This document shows positions 53,572 through 64,000 of a DNA stretch of 64,000 bases, piece after piece; positions within the stretch are counted from its first letter, which is position 1; the number at the start of each line of letters is the position of its first letter. Origin of the DNA: Diogma glabrata (Eukaryota; Arthropoda; Insecta; Diptera; Cylindrotomidae); the NCBI GenBank assembly GCA_963693315.1, contig OY856188.1, positions 266,657,114 through 266,721,113 on the forward strand. The letters are read 5' to 3'. Position numbers and translations under genes: made by a program. The notes below the pieces were generated by a model. It searched no databases and was not told the origin of the DNA. It saw only the letters and a list, made by a program, of their open reading frames with translations.

Positions 53572-54030
53572 TGTAAAGGAGAACTGGTTCCATTGGAAGA
53601 CCAACAGAATCGGTAATCCGCGCACCTAGTTCGATTTTGAACCCTAAGCTAGCTTCCACCTGCGAGAACGAGAGATTATACCTGCCGCCCAGTACAAATT
53701 ACCTGAATTGTACGCGTGTATTGTTTATCTAACGGATCGGACACAAAAGAAAAGTGAAAAAGGAGACTCTAGCGGCCCTCCAGGTCAAAGAAGCCGCGAC
53801 CGTCACGAACACCCCTATACTATATGTCACTCACACGCTCACGCACCTCATACACTCACGCATACACACATACACACACGCACACGTTCATACACCCATA
53901 CATATATCCATGTATATGCACACACCCACACAACCCTATACCTATATGTATATATAAAAGTACTCACCCCATGCTAGTAGTAGATCCCGTTCCTTCTTCC
54001 CTGTCGGATTAGCCGATCATCTCTCTCAGC
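53572..54030 (-). mobile_element. probable 5' LTR of the tRNA-Lys-primed element (outer edge uncertain)
   Basis: Begins TGTAAAGGAGAACTGG on the + strand, so the minus-sense LTR ends in TACA next to the primer-binding site. The outer edge cannot be fixed: no matching second LTR is in the window. A CA-rich microsatellite (53820-53940) lies inside the assumed LTR. Confidence 0.5.
53820..53940 (+). repeat. CA-rich simple repeat
   Basis: Imperfect (CA)n with CTCACAC, CATACACACA and CACACG variants. Open frames rich in Thr-His here are artefacts of the repeat. Confidence 0.9.
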
Positions 54031-54071
54031 CCAATTATGTGATAAGAAACAAACTGCTTAATCGAGCGATT

Positions 54072-54275
54072 GTGGATGAAAGTTGAACAAATTGTACGTA
54101 ACAATTATATGACGGTTGAATCAAATGATGGTGGATGAATGCAGAACAAATTGTACGTAAAAATTATACTGCTGTTGAATATGGTGAATGTGGATGAAAG
54201 ATGAGCGATTGTAGCAATATAAAACTATTGATTCATGCAATGGTAGATGAATGCAAAACAACTTGTACGTAATTC
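54072..54275 (+). repeat. about 59-bp tandem repeat, four units
   Basis: Units start GTGGATGAA or GTAGATGAA at 54072, 54131, 54190 and 54243; most contain AACAAATTGTACGTAA. The spacing is 59, 59 and 53 bp. Confidence 0.85.
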
Positions 54276-54551
54276 ATTCCAATGTTACTCCGCATATTAA
54301 ACAACTCATGGTTAACATATTTACTACGATCGTGCACACAATTATCCAAAGCTAAATTTTGAAGGTCGCCATTTACAAAAAAAACCAAACAAATAAATAA
54401 TATTTTTTTTTCTCTGTTCAATTATTTTAACACTTCAACAGTAATTACACTACAAATTGGTTTAAACCTTTTTATTTTATTACTAACGAAAACGAATTAT
54501 GTCATGAGGTTTTAATTATTTTCCATTAGACTAATTAGTTTATTATAATTT

Positions 54552-54905
54552 ATCTAATTTACAATTGCACTGATAATTAAACTAGCCAAAAAAAAATTGA
54601 GCTATAGTTTGCTCAGCCAACAAAAAAACTTGCTCACAAAAATTTGAATTATCACAAAACCATCTGGCATTTAAATGAGTATAAAAAAAATGTATCTAAT
54701 AATGAATTTCTTTTAGAAGAATTTTTCTAATTTTTCAAGTGCACTGATACTTAAACTAAAAATTGAACTATTGTTTGAACATTTAACATAAAAAACTTAC
54801 TCACAAAAACAGTTGGATTATCCCCAAAACTATTTGGTATTTTAATTAAGAGAAACAAAATGTCTCCAACAATAATAAGTTTCTTTTTAGCATCATCACC
54901 CCACT
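54552..54905 (+). repeat. direct duplication of about 175 bp
   Basis: GCACTGATAATTAAACT (54567) and GCACTGATACTTAAACT (54742) start two diverged copies. Both continue through ACTTRCTCACAAAAA, ATTATCMCMAAAACYA, TTTAAWTRAG and AATAATRARTTTCTTTTAG. Confidence 0.8.
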
Positions 54906-55091
54906 GATAATACAAATAGAAATTGCATAGCAAAATCAAAAATGAAAGAATGAAAAATTACAGAATCCATAGAAGGATTCTAGTATTTATAGTTGATGGA
55001 AAAGTAGAGGTCGATTTCAACGATAAAAAAAAAGAAACGATCAGTTTTTATGTTTCCATCAACTATGTGTACCCACTAGTAAAGTTGTGGT

Positions 55092-55960
55092 TTGTTTAAA
55101 TTTTTGCCTGTTTGAACGCATTTCACCATAACATCATCGACCCAGGTTCAAAGCGATGCATTTCAGTGACGAAAGATCATCAGATTTTAATCAACATTGT
55201 TCCAAGATTTCCATCTTCGTATAATTTACAAACAGAAGCTTTAATTTTGAAAACCGAAACGAAACCACTACCAGACAAAAGCATTTTGGGGATTGATACT
55301 TAATTACAAAATGAAATCATTCTTGCAGAGATCCTAAATTTGATATAGCTGGATCAATTGATCTACTGATTGGTGCAGATGTTTATGGGGAAATTATGCT
55401 AGAAAGTATTAAAAAAATTCACTTCATAAATGTACATATTGCTTAAAGAACAGAAATTGGATGGATAATCTCTGGACGATTGAGTTGCAATGGAAACCTA
55501 CCAGACGCTATTCTTGACCGTTTAATTGTACTCGCAGATATCCATAAGCAATTGAAACGGGCTTAGGAGTAGGAGTATGTACATCCACTAAGAAGTGTAA
55601 CTGAACTGCTGAAGAAAAGGAATGTGAAAATACTACAATAAAACGCACAAAAGATTGATGAATGGATGGTGTGCAGCCAGAATTCCGTTCGAAGGCAATC
55701 TTTTAAAAGAAATTGACATTGAAGATTCATAACCGAGCGCAGTCGCCAGATTAATAGAAATAGAGACCCGACCAAATACAAATAAAGACTTTATAAACGA
55801 ATATGTTCAACTAAATCATATGAAACATATACAAGATGTCTCCAAATTAGACTTTTACCTACACTCAAAAAAATAAATCACATTTAATCAAACAATCTCA
55901 CTTCCAAGACTGGAATTAAATGCGGAAGTGTTAGTATCGTAATTAACGTCCAAGATTTAA
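55092..55960 (+). pseudogene. BEL/Pao retrotransposon polyprotein relic
   Basis: + strand fragments in order: I-V-P-R-F-P-S-S-Y-N-L-Q-T-E-A-L-I-L (55112-55303); after a frameshift D-P-K-F-D-I-A-G-S-I-D-L-L-I-G-A-D-V-Y-G and G-W-I-I-S-G-R (the end of the Pao-type protease); then I-N-E-Y-V-Q-L-N-H-M-K-H (RT start, about 55795) and S-L-P-R-L-E-L-N-A-E-V-L (RNase H start, about 55900). The distance between the last two is far shorter than in a full element, so most of the RT is deleted. Several stops. No LTRs recognised. Confidence 0.87.
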
Positions 55961-58390
55961 TCAGTTTGATGAACAAGTTCACGAATTTTGTTGGACTGAT
56001 TCTTTTTATTGTAAAATATTAAAACTATTAACACTTAAAGTTTGGTTTGAGTATAGATTATTCTGTTTTTAGATAACAATATTGCAATAGTTCCAAAAGT
56101 ATTTAAATTTCCTTTATTTTTTACATAAGTAATTTTTGTTGTATTTGTGTAAACTAGGTCATAGACTATTATGTAATTTTTATCTGGTTATAAAAATCAA
56201 GGAACTGAAAATTCAGAAATGGAAAATTTAAGTTTTTTAATTGGTAACATTTTATAAACTAACAGATTATCATAATCTATATTCAATGGAAAATATAGGA
56301 ACAAACGTTTTTTTTATTACAGAGAAAAACTATGTTGTGTGAAAAATGATTAAAATGAGCTTTAAAGCTTAAATAGTTCTTATGTAGGATAATAGTTTTT
56401 TTTTTGAAAATTGATGTAATGTTACGCTTTCAGAATGGCAAAGTGTAGATATAGTGACAGTATGGAGAAAAACTTCTGTGTCCGATCTGCGTATAAATCG
56501 AACGATTTGTTGGAAGCAATAGTCACACGTGACTTCCATTCATAGTAATGAATTTAATGCAATTTAAATGTCGATCGCATCATAGCTTTACCCTCCGCCT
56601 AAACCGTTCGCAATAATAACATTCTGCGAAATTTAATTTTATGACTTTGTAAATCAGCTTTCCTTCGAATACTAATACTGTAAAACTATCCTAGACAGTT
56701 TTATGTGGGCTCGATTCACAATTCTATATGCATTTTTTTCTCTTTAAATTAGTTTCGATTTTTTTTAAAATCAAACAAAACACGAGCAGTTAAATCAATT
56801 GTATTTTTCTTTTTAAACTGAATTTAACTATATTTCAAAAACCCACAATACTGAACAAGGTAAATGTTTTATATTTAAATTTTATTTCAAAATTTATTAT
56901 TCAAATCGAATTCAAGTAAAGCTCTACAAAAGACAAAAAAAAAATATCATAAAAACAAGATCATAATTTCCAACAAATTGAGCAAAAAAATAAAAAAAAC
57001 CATTCAAATAAAGCAACAAAATAAATGCAGAAATCCAAAATCGTTGTAAGGGGAATGGAATAAAAATTGCAAAATGAAAGATGAAACAAAACAGTGTAAA
57101 ACAAAATTGAAGTGGAGCATAAATTAGGCTAACTCCAGTTTTAAAACAATAAGGGGGTTTGTGCTGCTGCACTCATGTTTTCATTTTTTTCGTTACTTTT
57201 ATATTTTCCTTGTTCATAAAATTTATAGCCCGATTCAAATTCACAACAAAATGAAGAACAAAAAAAATTAACGTTAGAATAACATAAAACAACAAAATGA
57301 TGAAGAAAATGTAAAGGAGATGAGATAAATTGTTTCACGCTCTTCGAGTAAGTACTTTGTTGGACGTGTTTTTGATGTTTCGTTCTTTATGCCGTGTTAG
57401 GTTTTATTGTTGGATTTTGGTATTCGTTGTGTAGGCAAGTATGTATAGCTGTAATTGTAATAACAATAAAAATGAAATCATTTAACCTAAATAATTTGTG
57501 TATCTTAAGTATATTATTATATTTCGTTAGTTTTTGCTTAGATGATTATGTTAGCATTAGATTATAATCAAAAAAATTTAATCAATTTTAATGTAAATTA
57601 AACTAAGATACGGGTACTGGTATAAACAACTTTGTTGAGTAATAATCGTCTTAGAAAAAGTAATCGCATTGTTTCCACTTTGAACACACCCAAAACCAAA
57701 CAATATAAAAATAATCGCCTAGCTTTCCATAAATGCTGCTAGTGGAAATTAAATTTTTTAATTACATAAGCTGAGACTGACAATCATTTCTCGATCAAGA
57801 TGATCTTGGCAAACTGTTGAGAGTTGGACATAATCATTTAGAACATTGATTGATTTAAAAAGGGAATGGAACACTTTTGGCACACCCTTTGAAGGAATGT
57901 ACCCTTAATAAATGTTGGGAGCACTTTTGGTTCGTTTCTGGAAAACTTTCTCCATCGAAGTAAAATGTTCGGTCTTTGGTCGAGAATTCCTTGCAGTCTA
58001 GATATTACGTTAACATATTACCCCATGCTTTTTTTACCAAATCTGAAAGAAGTGTGCGAAAAATGCGACATTTTTATTATTACCCCAACTTACTTCTTAC
58101 ATTCGACACATTAAAAGCGGATATATTGTGGTAGTCGGTGTCCTCTTTCATGCTCAAACTCATATTGCAAATGTTAATTTGTTACAAATTTATATACTTT
58201 AGATCTTAAAAGAACAAAAACTTTATTTCCCTAGTTTGGATTTGTCTCCCATATTCTTAGATCCATAATGTTCTTCATTCAACCTCAACTTGGTTGAATA
58301 AATAAATAAATAAAATAAGACGAAAATTGACACTAAAAATGAATTAAAATAATTGTGATGATAAGTTGATCGTCCAAAAATAAATTTTTA
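55961..58390. other. no feature seen
   Basis: AT-rich sequence without a recognised gene or element. An A-rich stretch at 56930-57330 gives low-complexity open frames on the - strand. Confidence 0.4.
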
Positions 58391-58396
58391 TCTCGT

Positions 58397-58485
58397 CACT
58401 GGTCGAGTTGGTTAAATGGTTAACCACAAACTCTGAACAGAAGGACGCCGATTCGATTCACGAACCGACCGGAATTGAGATAAAA
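58397..58485 (+). other. tRNA-like promoter, possible SINE head
   Basis: TGGTCGAGTTGG fits the pol III box A pattern (TRGYNNARYNGG) and is followed by TTAAATGGTTAACCAC. 45-50 bp later GATTCGATTC resembles box B. A tRNA-like fold with TCTGAA in the anticodon region is possible, but the stems are poor. A SINE head is more likely than a tRNA gene; no second copy was seen in the window. Confidence 0.35.
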
Positions 58486-61400
58486 CATTTGTTACGGATC
58501 TTTCGCTTTTCTAGTGACTTATAATTTTAAAAACTTTCTTTGCCCGATTTTGAAATTATTTGTGACACTTCTATAGGAATTAACCGACTATACGTCCTAG
58601 AATCGGTGAGATCCGTTGTTTTTGATGTTTTACATAGGTTATTGCATTTAGGAATCAAAACCTCACAGACACTAATTTCTTCTAAGTATTTCTCGTCAGA
58701 TATTAAACAAAACATTATTCAATGGGTCAGATTGTTATAAGGATGTTTATCATTTACACAACAATGTTTTTTTTTAATGTAGATTACGAACTCTTTGTTG
58801 TCGATGTTTTCTATTATTATAAATACGGGAATCCAACCGACTGTCCGGTGAGTTAGCATTAAAGTTTTATTCAAGCTGGTTAATTGAGTTCTTTGTATTT
58901 ACTCAAACGATTGAGCTTAGTTAGAACAAAATAATTATAAAAATTTTAGAAAAATTAAATGTGTTGTTAAATTTATTTATAGTGAAATTTGTTTAGATCT
59001 AATTAAAGCTAACTGTGAGTTGAATTCAAATTAAAACAGAGAAAGATATTAAAAAGATTTATTTTGATATGAATGGAAGAAAAAAGTTAAAGGATTCTAT
59101 TTGTTTGTTTTTCGTGATGTGTCAAATTATTTTGTGTAGCTAATTTAAATTGGAAAAAATTTTGATGAGGATATTCTTATATTCTATCTATCCTGATGTT
59201 GTGAGAGGTTATTATACTTTAAATTGCTGACATCCAACCTTGGGTTTTCTGGATTATTACATGATATGAAAAGAAATAGTATTATAATTTACGTTGCTGT
59301 ATGTCACCGCTTATTAGGTTTATTAATTTAATTAGTATGAAACATTTAGCTAACCTAGGTATGAAGAGTTGGATCCGGACTAGCTATGGGGTGAGTTCCC
59401 TTTTTATTTTTTAATTTTTTTTGTGTTACTTGTTTGCATAAATAAAATTAATAAATAAATCAAGAAAAAAAGAAAGGTTCTAAATACAATCTAATTATGG
59501 GGTGAATGTGACGATTGCGGCTTCTCGCGAATGGGGTCGCCAGAGTATGTCTTTCTCAATTTTCTCTTTTTCCTGATTTGTTTTGTATACGATAAACGCG
59601 CGCATCTCTGTTAATTTTTGCTGGGTTGGCAGGTATTTGTCTTCGAATTCACTTGACTGAAGCTAGTATTATTTCCGGAATGTAACTTCGCTAGGGCGCG
59701 ACCTGCCTCATTGAAGTCTGTTGATTTTTTTTTTCAATACACCCAGTGCTTCATTACAAGACCTTGCATACCATGTCCAAATCGACATACTCGGTCAAAA
59801 TATAAAAAATTTCAAGTACTAGTCAGCCGCTTTGAAAATATTCACATAGAGTGCGTCCCCTTCCTCCTTCCAATAATTTTTAATACATCTTAATAGTCGT
59901 TGACAGATTAACCTGCTGGACTGAGGCATACCTAATAGATGAACAACGGCCAACAATCCTCAATCTGATTAGTAGAACGTTTTCTGCCCTTATAGCTATA
60001 ATATTTTAACTATTTATTTCAGCATTGAGCCACCTACCGTCCTTCTAAAAATGGAACTGTGTCTTTCTAGCGAGGGAGGCCGTCTTGCGGAACTATTATA
60101 TGAATGCCTCTAGATACCTGACGAATACAATACACTCTGAGAACGTTTTCGCGCTAATATATGTTGATCGTGTTGAGCTCTTATTAATCTAACTGGAACT
60201 GTTGAAACATGTCGTTGACTTTGTAGTGATGCACTCCGCTCTGGTTAGAGTTTAATATGTACACTTGACCGACCGATATTGAAACCATCAATATTTCATT
60301 GGTCTGTCAGCTTATCTAATGTTTTAATGCTTCTATACATAGTCCTTGTCGTTTTTCGTGAGAGACGGATGTTGAACTCTGTAACGTCGGCAGGATACAA
60401 GTTGAAGTATCTGATATACTGATTTAATTAGTATTATCACATTGATTGTCATTTATGTTTAATTTTTATGTTATTCGCGGAGACGATTTTAATATTCTGA
60501 TTTTTTGTCTATACTCCAGTCCAAAGGGAACACAAAAAACTTAAGAGGAAATCCCTAAAATTCTAAATATTTTAATAGAATAAATAAGTCATTATGTATT
60601 AAAATGTATGTTCCCAATAATCCAGCTTTTGTCATATGTCTCATGAGTTAGACAAAAAAATTTATGTTTGCCGGAGAAACTTTAGGTGAAATATGGTCAC
60701 TGCTCTCGATTGACAACGTTGCTACAGTTGCGGAATACATTGATCCCAAAAACTCAAAGCTTTTTCAAGAGAATTTATATGCAAGAGACCAACAGTGGTG
60801 TGATATTAACGTGCGAACAAGCAAATATATGACACAAATTGTTAAATTTTCGAACGAAAAGTGATGTTCAAACCCTTAAAGTTCATATTTCAGCTTAGTC
60901 AGAAATTTCTTTCACCACCTATTCCATATTGTCCATTGATTTAATATACATTAACAGAATTTGTTAGAGTCTAGAACAGAATTTGTTAGTTGAGACAGCG
61001 TGAATTAATGGCAATAATTGCATAGCAAAAGAATAGTGAAAGTGAAGATTGGTATGATGAGGCTGAGTTAGAGTTAAATGGAATATCGTTCACGCCTGGC
61101 ATAAAATCTAATAAGCAAAATTTACCAGTTATATCATTAGAGGAACATTTTAATACCAAGAAAATTGCGTGACGTTATTTATGAACAGCTCCACAATTAA
61201 AATTCACTTTACTTCTAATTACAAGATACAGGGTTTCGTTAACAGTTAATTTCTTTGGGTTAACATTATCGCATTCCAACTTAATGTGGGTTGGAGTCGT
61301 TCTCTAAAAGGAATTCCTTAAATGCAATTTTAAATTACGTAGATTATCTGCCAGGTCAATTCAAAATTTCTTCACAGAGAGAACTCGAAAATTTCTCAGA

Positions 61401-61734
61401 ATGATCGATGTCGTTATTATTTTGCATATATTTTAATATTGTTATTGTATCAATCTTGTTTGTTGGAGTTAGTATCACATGTTTGACGACAGTGACCTAA
61501 ATAATTTTAATTTTATTATTGAAATTTGTATACGACGCTTTACCAAAACAAAATGGTATAATTATTTTTTTTTTATAATTATTGATAATTTATTATTTTT
61601 TTTATTGTTATTAATAAATAAAATCTTTTCTTTACAATCGAATAATTATTGTTACACGCTTTGGTGCTCAAAGTTTTATGATTTGATTTCGTTGTGGAAT
61701 TTTGTGAATTTTGTGGAATTTTGTGGAATTTTGT
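58486..61734. other. no gene seen
   Basis: AT-rich sequence with slightly GC-richer patches (59500-59720, 60050-60400) that may be old transposon sequence. Frames are short and match nothing I recognise. The 66-codon frame at 60664-60864 has a plausible protein-like composition but no context. Confidence 0.35.
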
Positions 61735-62510
61735 GAAATTATAATAAAATCAAAAATTTAAAATTTTTCAAAATTCTAAAAATATTCCAAAAATTCTTAC
61801 AAAATCAAAAATTTAAACTTTTTCAAAATTCCAAAAATATTTCAAAAACTATAACAAATTCAAAAATTTCCATGTCCAATTTTTTTTTTCAATTACATTT
61901 ACGTCATAAAAACAGCTACATTTTTTTCCAAAAAATTGGCTAAAAAAATAAATGAAATCATTTTTTAACGCACTTGACATTATTTATTTGATAAACTTAT
62001 AATGCAATAATTCTCTATCATAAAAATAAAATTTCATGTCATACAAACTATTAATTTTATTTTTTTCCAAAAAATTGGGTAAAAAAATAAATAAAAATCT
62101 TTCTTTTGATACACTTGACAACATTTTTTTGACAAACTTATAATCAAGATTTCTCCAAATGTTCCTACTCGTAATCAGTTGAAATGAAAGTTTTTTAAGC
62201 AAAAATGTGCACGTTTCCTTGTTTTGACACACTTGACGATTTGTTTGACACACTTCCGGTACAGTTATCAAACACATCGTCCTTTCGGCTCTTCCCATTA
62301 ATTAAACCTATTTTTAGAAAAAAAAATTTTTGAAATCCGTCCAGCGGTTTTCTAGATTTCGTAGATTGTGACAGCCAGCTGGTCGGCCGGCCGACAGACA
62401 TTCATTTATTTTTTTTGGTTTTTTAGAATCAGTAAAACCAAAAAAAGTGGGGGTAAGAATTTCACTTTTAGCTCATGAATGTAATACTTAGGTCTTTCAG
62501 ACCAAAGTAA
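61735..62510. mobile_element. minisatellite-bearing element (family M), copy 3, truncated
   Basis: Starts inside the A/T minisatellite, then about two 125-bp units (61920-62145), the TTCCGGTACAGTTATCAAAC block, a CCGACAGACATTC stretch and the tail GGGTAAGAATTTCACTTTTA to TTTCAGACCAAAGTAA. The GGAGGGGCTG head is missing. Confidence 0.72.
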
Positions 62511-62843
62511 TAAATAAAAATAAAATTTATTAAAAACAAAAAAATAAATAAATTCGTTTTATTTTATATATGCAACCGTATTTGGAACAAAAAAATAATT
62601 AAAACAATTACAAAAAAATAATTGACCATGTGTTTCTTGAACTGGAATGTAAACTGTGCATCAGTTATGTCAATCTTTTTTCAAGAAATTTGTTCAGTTG
62701 TCGAAGTGAAACTTCTTTATGCGTGTCGATGGTAAAAATAATGTGCCATCGTTATGATTTTCATTACGTTACGTTTCGATTATACTGTTTTTAAAATTAT
62801 TGTAAAAATCGAAAAGAAAAAGAAAAGAAATATATTTAACTTA
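62511..62843. other. spacer between inverted family M tails, no feature seen
   Basis: 333 bp of AT-rich sequence between the tail of copy 3 and the inverted tail at 62844. Confidence 0.5.
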
Positions 62844-62960
62844 TTACTTCGGTCTGAAAGTCCTGAGTTTTATATTCATGAGCTCAAAGTGAAATTTTTA
62901 CCCCCACTTTTTTTGGCATTTCTCGACGTTTTAGGACTTGCTGATTCTAAAAAGTCCAAG
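62844..62960 (-). mobile_element. inverted tail fragment of family M (copy 4)
   Basis: TTACTTCGGTCTGAAAG, CATGAGCTCAAAGTGAAATT, ACCCCCACTTTTTTTGGCAT and TCTCGACGTTTTAGGAC are the reverse complement of the family tail. Only the terminal 110-120 bp is present. Confidence 0.8.
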
Positions 62961-63430
62961 CGGCACGTATATCCGCTAGAAATAGGTAGATTTCGTGACC
63001 AGACAGCTTTGTGTACAAATAGAATTGGATATGTCAGATTAGTTTAAATAAAAAATTTAACTAGAAACAGAAAATCCAAAAAATTTATCAAACAACCAAA
63101 CTAAATACATAAACAGAAACTTCTTTTGTAGTTTTGTTTAATTTGGTTAAAACTTTGGTTAAATTAAATCCTTTGGTGGATTAACGTTCTAACTACATCA
63201 CAACTGCCATACTATAATTTATAATCAACAACAACATCAAACAACTTTTACACCTCAAATATAATACAAATATCTATCAATTGTAAATATGTAATCAATA
63301 TACATATATTTATTTCAACTAAACCACTTTCAAATATTCCAAAGAAACTATTCCCTAATTAAAAACAATAATAAATCTTCAAAACAACAACAACAAACAT
63401 TCAAAACAAATTTTTTAACTTTTTGCGAAA
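62961..63430. other. no feature seen
   Basis: AT-rich, AAC-rich sequence before the next minisatellite block. Confidence 0.45.
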
Positions 63431-63835
63431 AAAATTGTTAAATTAAATAAAATCAAACTTTTTTCAAAATTCCAAAAATATTCCAAAAATTAGAATAAAA
63501 TCAAATATTTAAATTTTTTCTAAATTCCAATAATATTTCAAAAATTCTTAAAAATTCAAACTTTTTCCAAAATTCTAAAAATATTGCAAAATTTATTACA
63601 AAATCAAAAATTGAAAATTTTTTCAAAATTCCAAAAATTGTAATAAAATCAAAAATTAAAATTTTTTAAAAATTCTAAAAATATTCCAAAAATTCTTACA
63701 AAATCAAAAATTAATTTTGCCGAAATTCTAAAAATATTAAAAAAATTATTACAAAATCAAAAATACAAACTTTTTCAAAATTCCAAAAATATTTCAAAAA
63801 CTATAACAAATTCAAAAATTTCCATGTCCAATTTC
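63431..63835. repeat. A/T minisatellite of family M (copy 5)
   Basis: Same AAAATTCCAAAAATATT / AAATCAAAAATT periodicity as 17540-17780 and 27410-27820, ending with AAAAATTTCCATGTCCAATT as in the other copies. It is followed by unrelated sequence, so the copy is truncated. Confidence 0.75.
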
Positions 63836-64000
63836 ATTTTCATTTTCATGATAACTACGGATAACTGTAAGTGCTACATTTATGTTACTTTTCATATAAA
63901 TTCATCTAAAGCAAAAAAAATAAACAATTTTGTTTAATCAAAAAAAAAAAATTATTTTAACTATAAAGGTTTTTCTTTCAACCATTTTTTTCAATCGAAT

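Noticed and set aside
53949..53960. TATATAAAAG on the + strand as an LTR TATA box
   Set aside because: The primer-binding site shows the LTR is in minus sense, so a + strand TATA cannot serve it; AT-rich chance match.
53708..54012. His/Thr-rich small ORFs on the + strand
   Set aside because: Products of the CA-rich microsatellite in three frames.
56924..57338. Phe-rich - strand ORFs as small membrane proteins
   Set aside because: Composition artefacts of an A-rich stretch; no conserved motif.

Overview
The window looks like one stretch of an AT-rich insect genome. A single host gene is visible: the timeless paralogue timeout (also called tim-2), on the + strand. Eight in-phase exons were found (23-165, 4957-5137, 5197-5957, 25037-25327, 25482-25644, 30099-30241, 30314-30394, 42505-42611). 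Together they encode about 623 residues, roughly the first half of the protein. The start codon and first few dozen residues lie upstream of base 1. The second half lies beyond 64000 or was not recognised. I cannot name the insect order.

Almost everything else is transposon-derived and sits in the introns of timeout or in the stretch after its last visible exon. Intron 1 (166-4956) holds a jockey-type LINE remnant and a 1.67 kb foldback element inserted at a TTAA in a LINE tail. The 19 kb intron (5958-25036) holds a 129-bp satellite, an RTE-type LINE split by a 1.5 kb insertion, a second decayed RTE-like LINE, a repeat family with internal minisatellites, and two jockey/CR1-type fragments. 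The 4.5 kb intron (25645-30098) holds a Ty3/gypsy integrase relic, a second copy of the minisatellite family, a 0.5 kb hairpin and a (TA)n tract that ends 23 bp before the next exon. The 12 kb intron (30395-42504) holds a complete RTE retrotransposon with an intact 1009-codon ORF, nested in an older copy of its own family with a 10-bp target duplication. It also holds a 1.7 kb hexanucleotide array and a gypsy RNase H relic.

After the last exon come a degenerate LINE with an inverted central segment, a 1.2 kb long inverted repeat, a Helitron helicase relic and a partial LTR retrotransposon on the - strand (53.6-50.8 kb). That LTR element has a tRNA-Lys primer-binding site, a long leader and a Gag reading frame that begins with a RING-H2 finger; a second LTR with a tRNA-Tyr primer-binding site cuts it off. 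A BEL/Pao relic and more copies of the minisatellite family follow.

The best candidates for something not already described are the RING-Gag retroelement, the self-nested RTE with promoter-like 5' monomers, the TTAA foldback, the long inverted repeat and the composite hexamer array. No host pathway or operon-like system is present. All family assignments come from reading motifs by eye.
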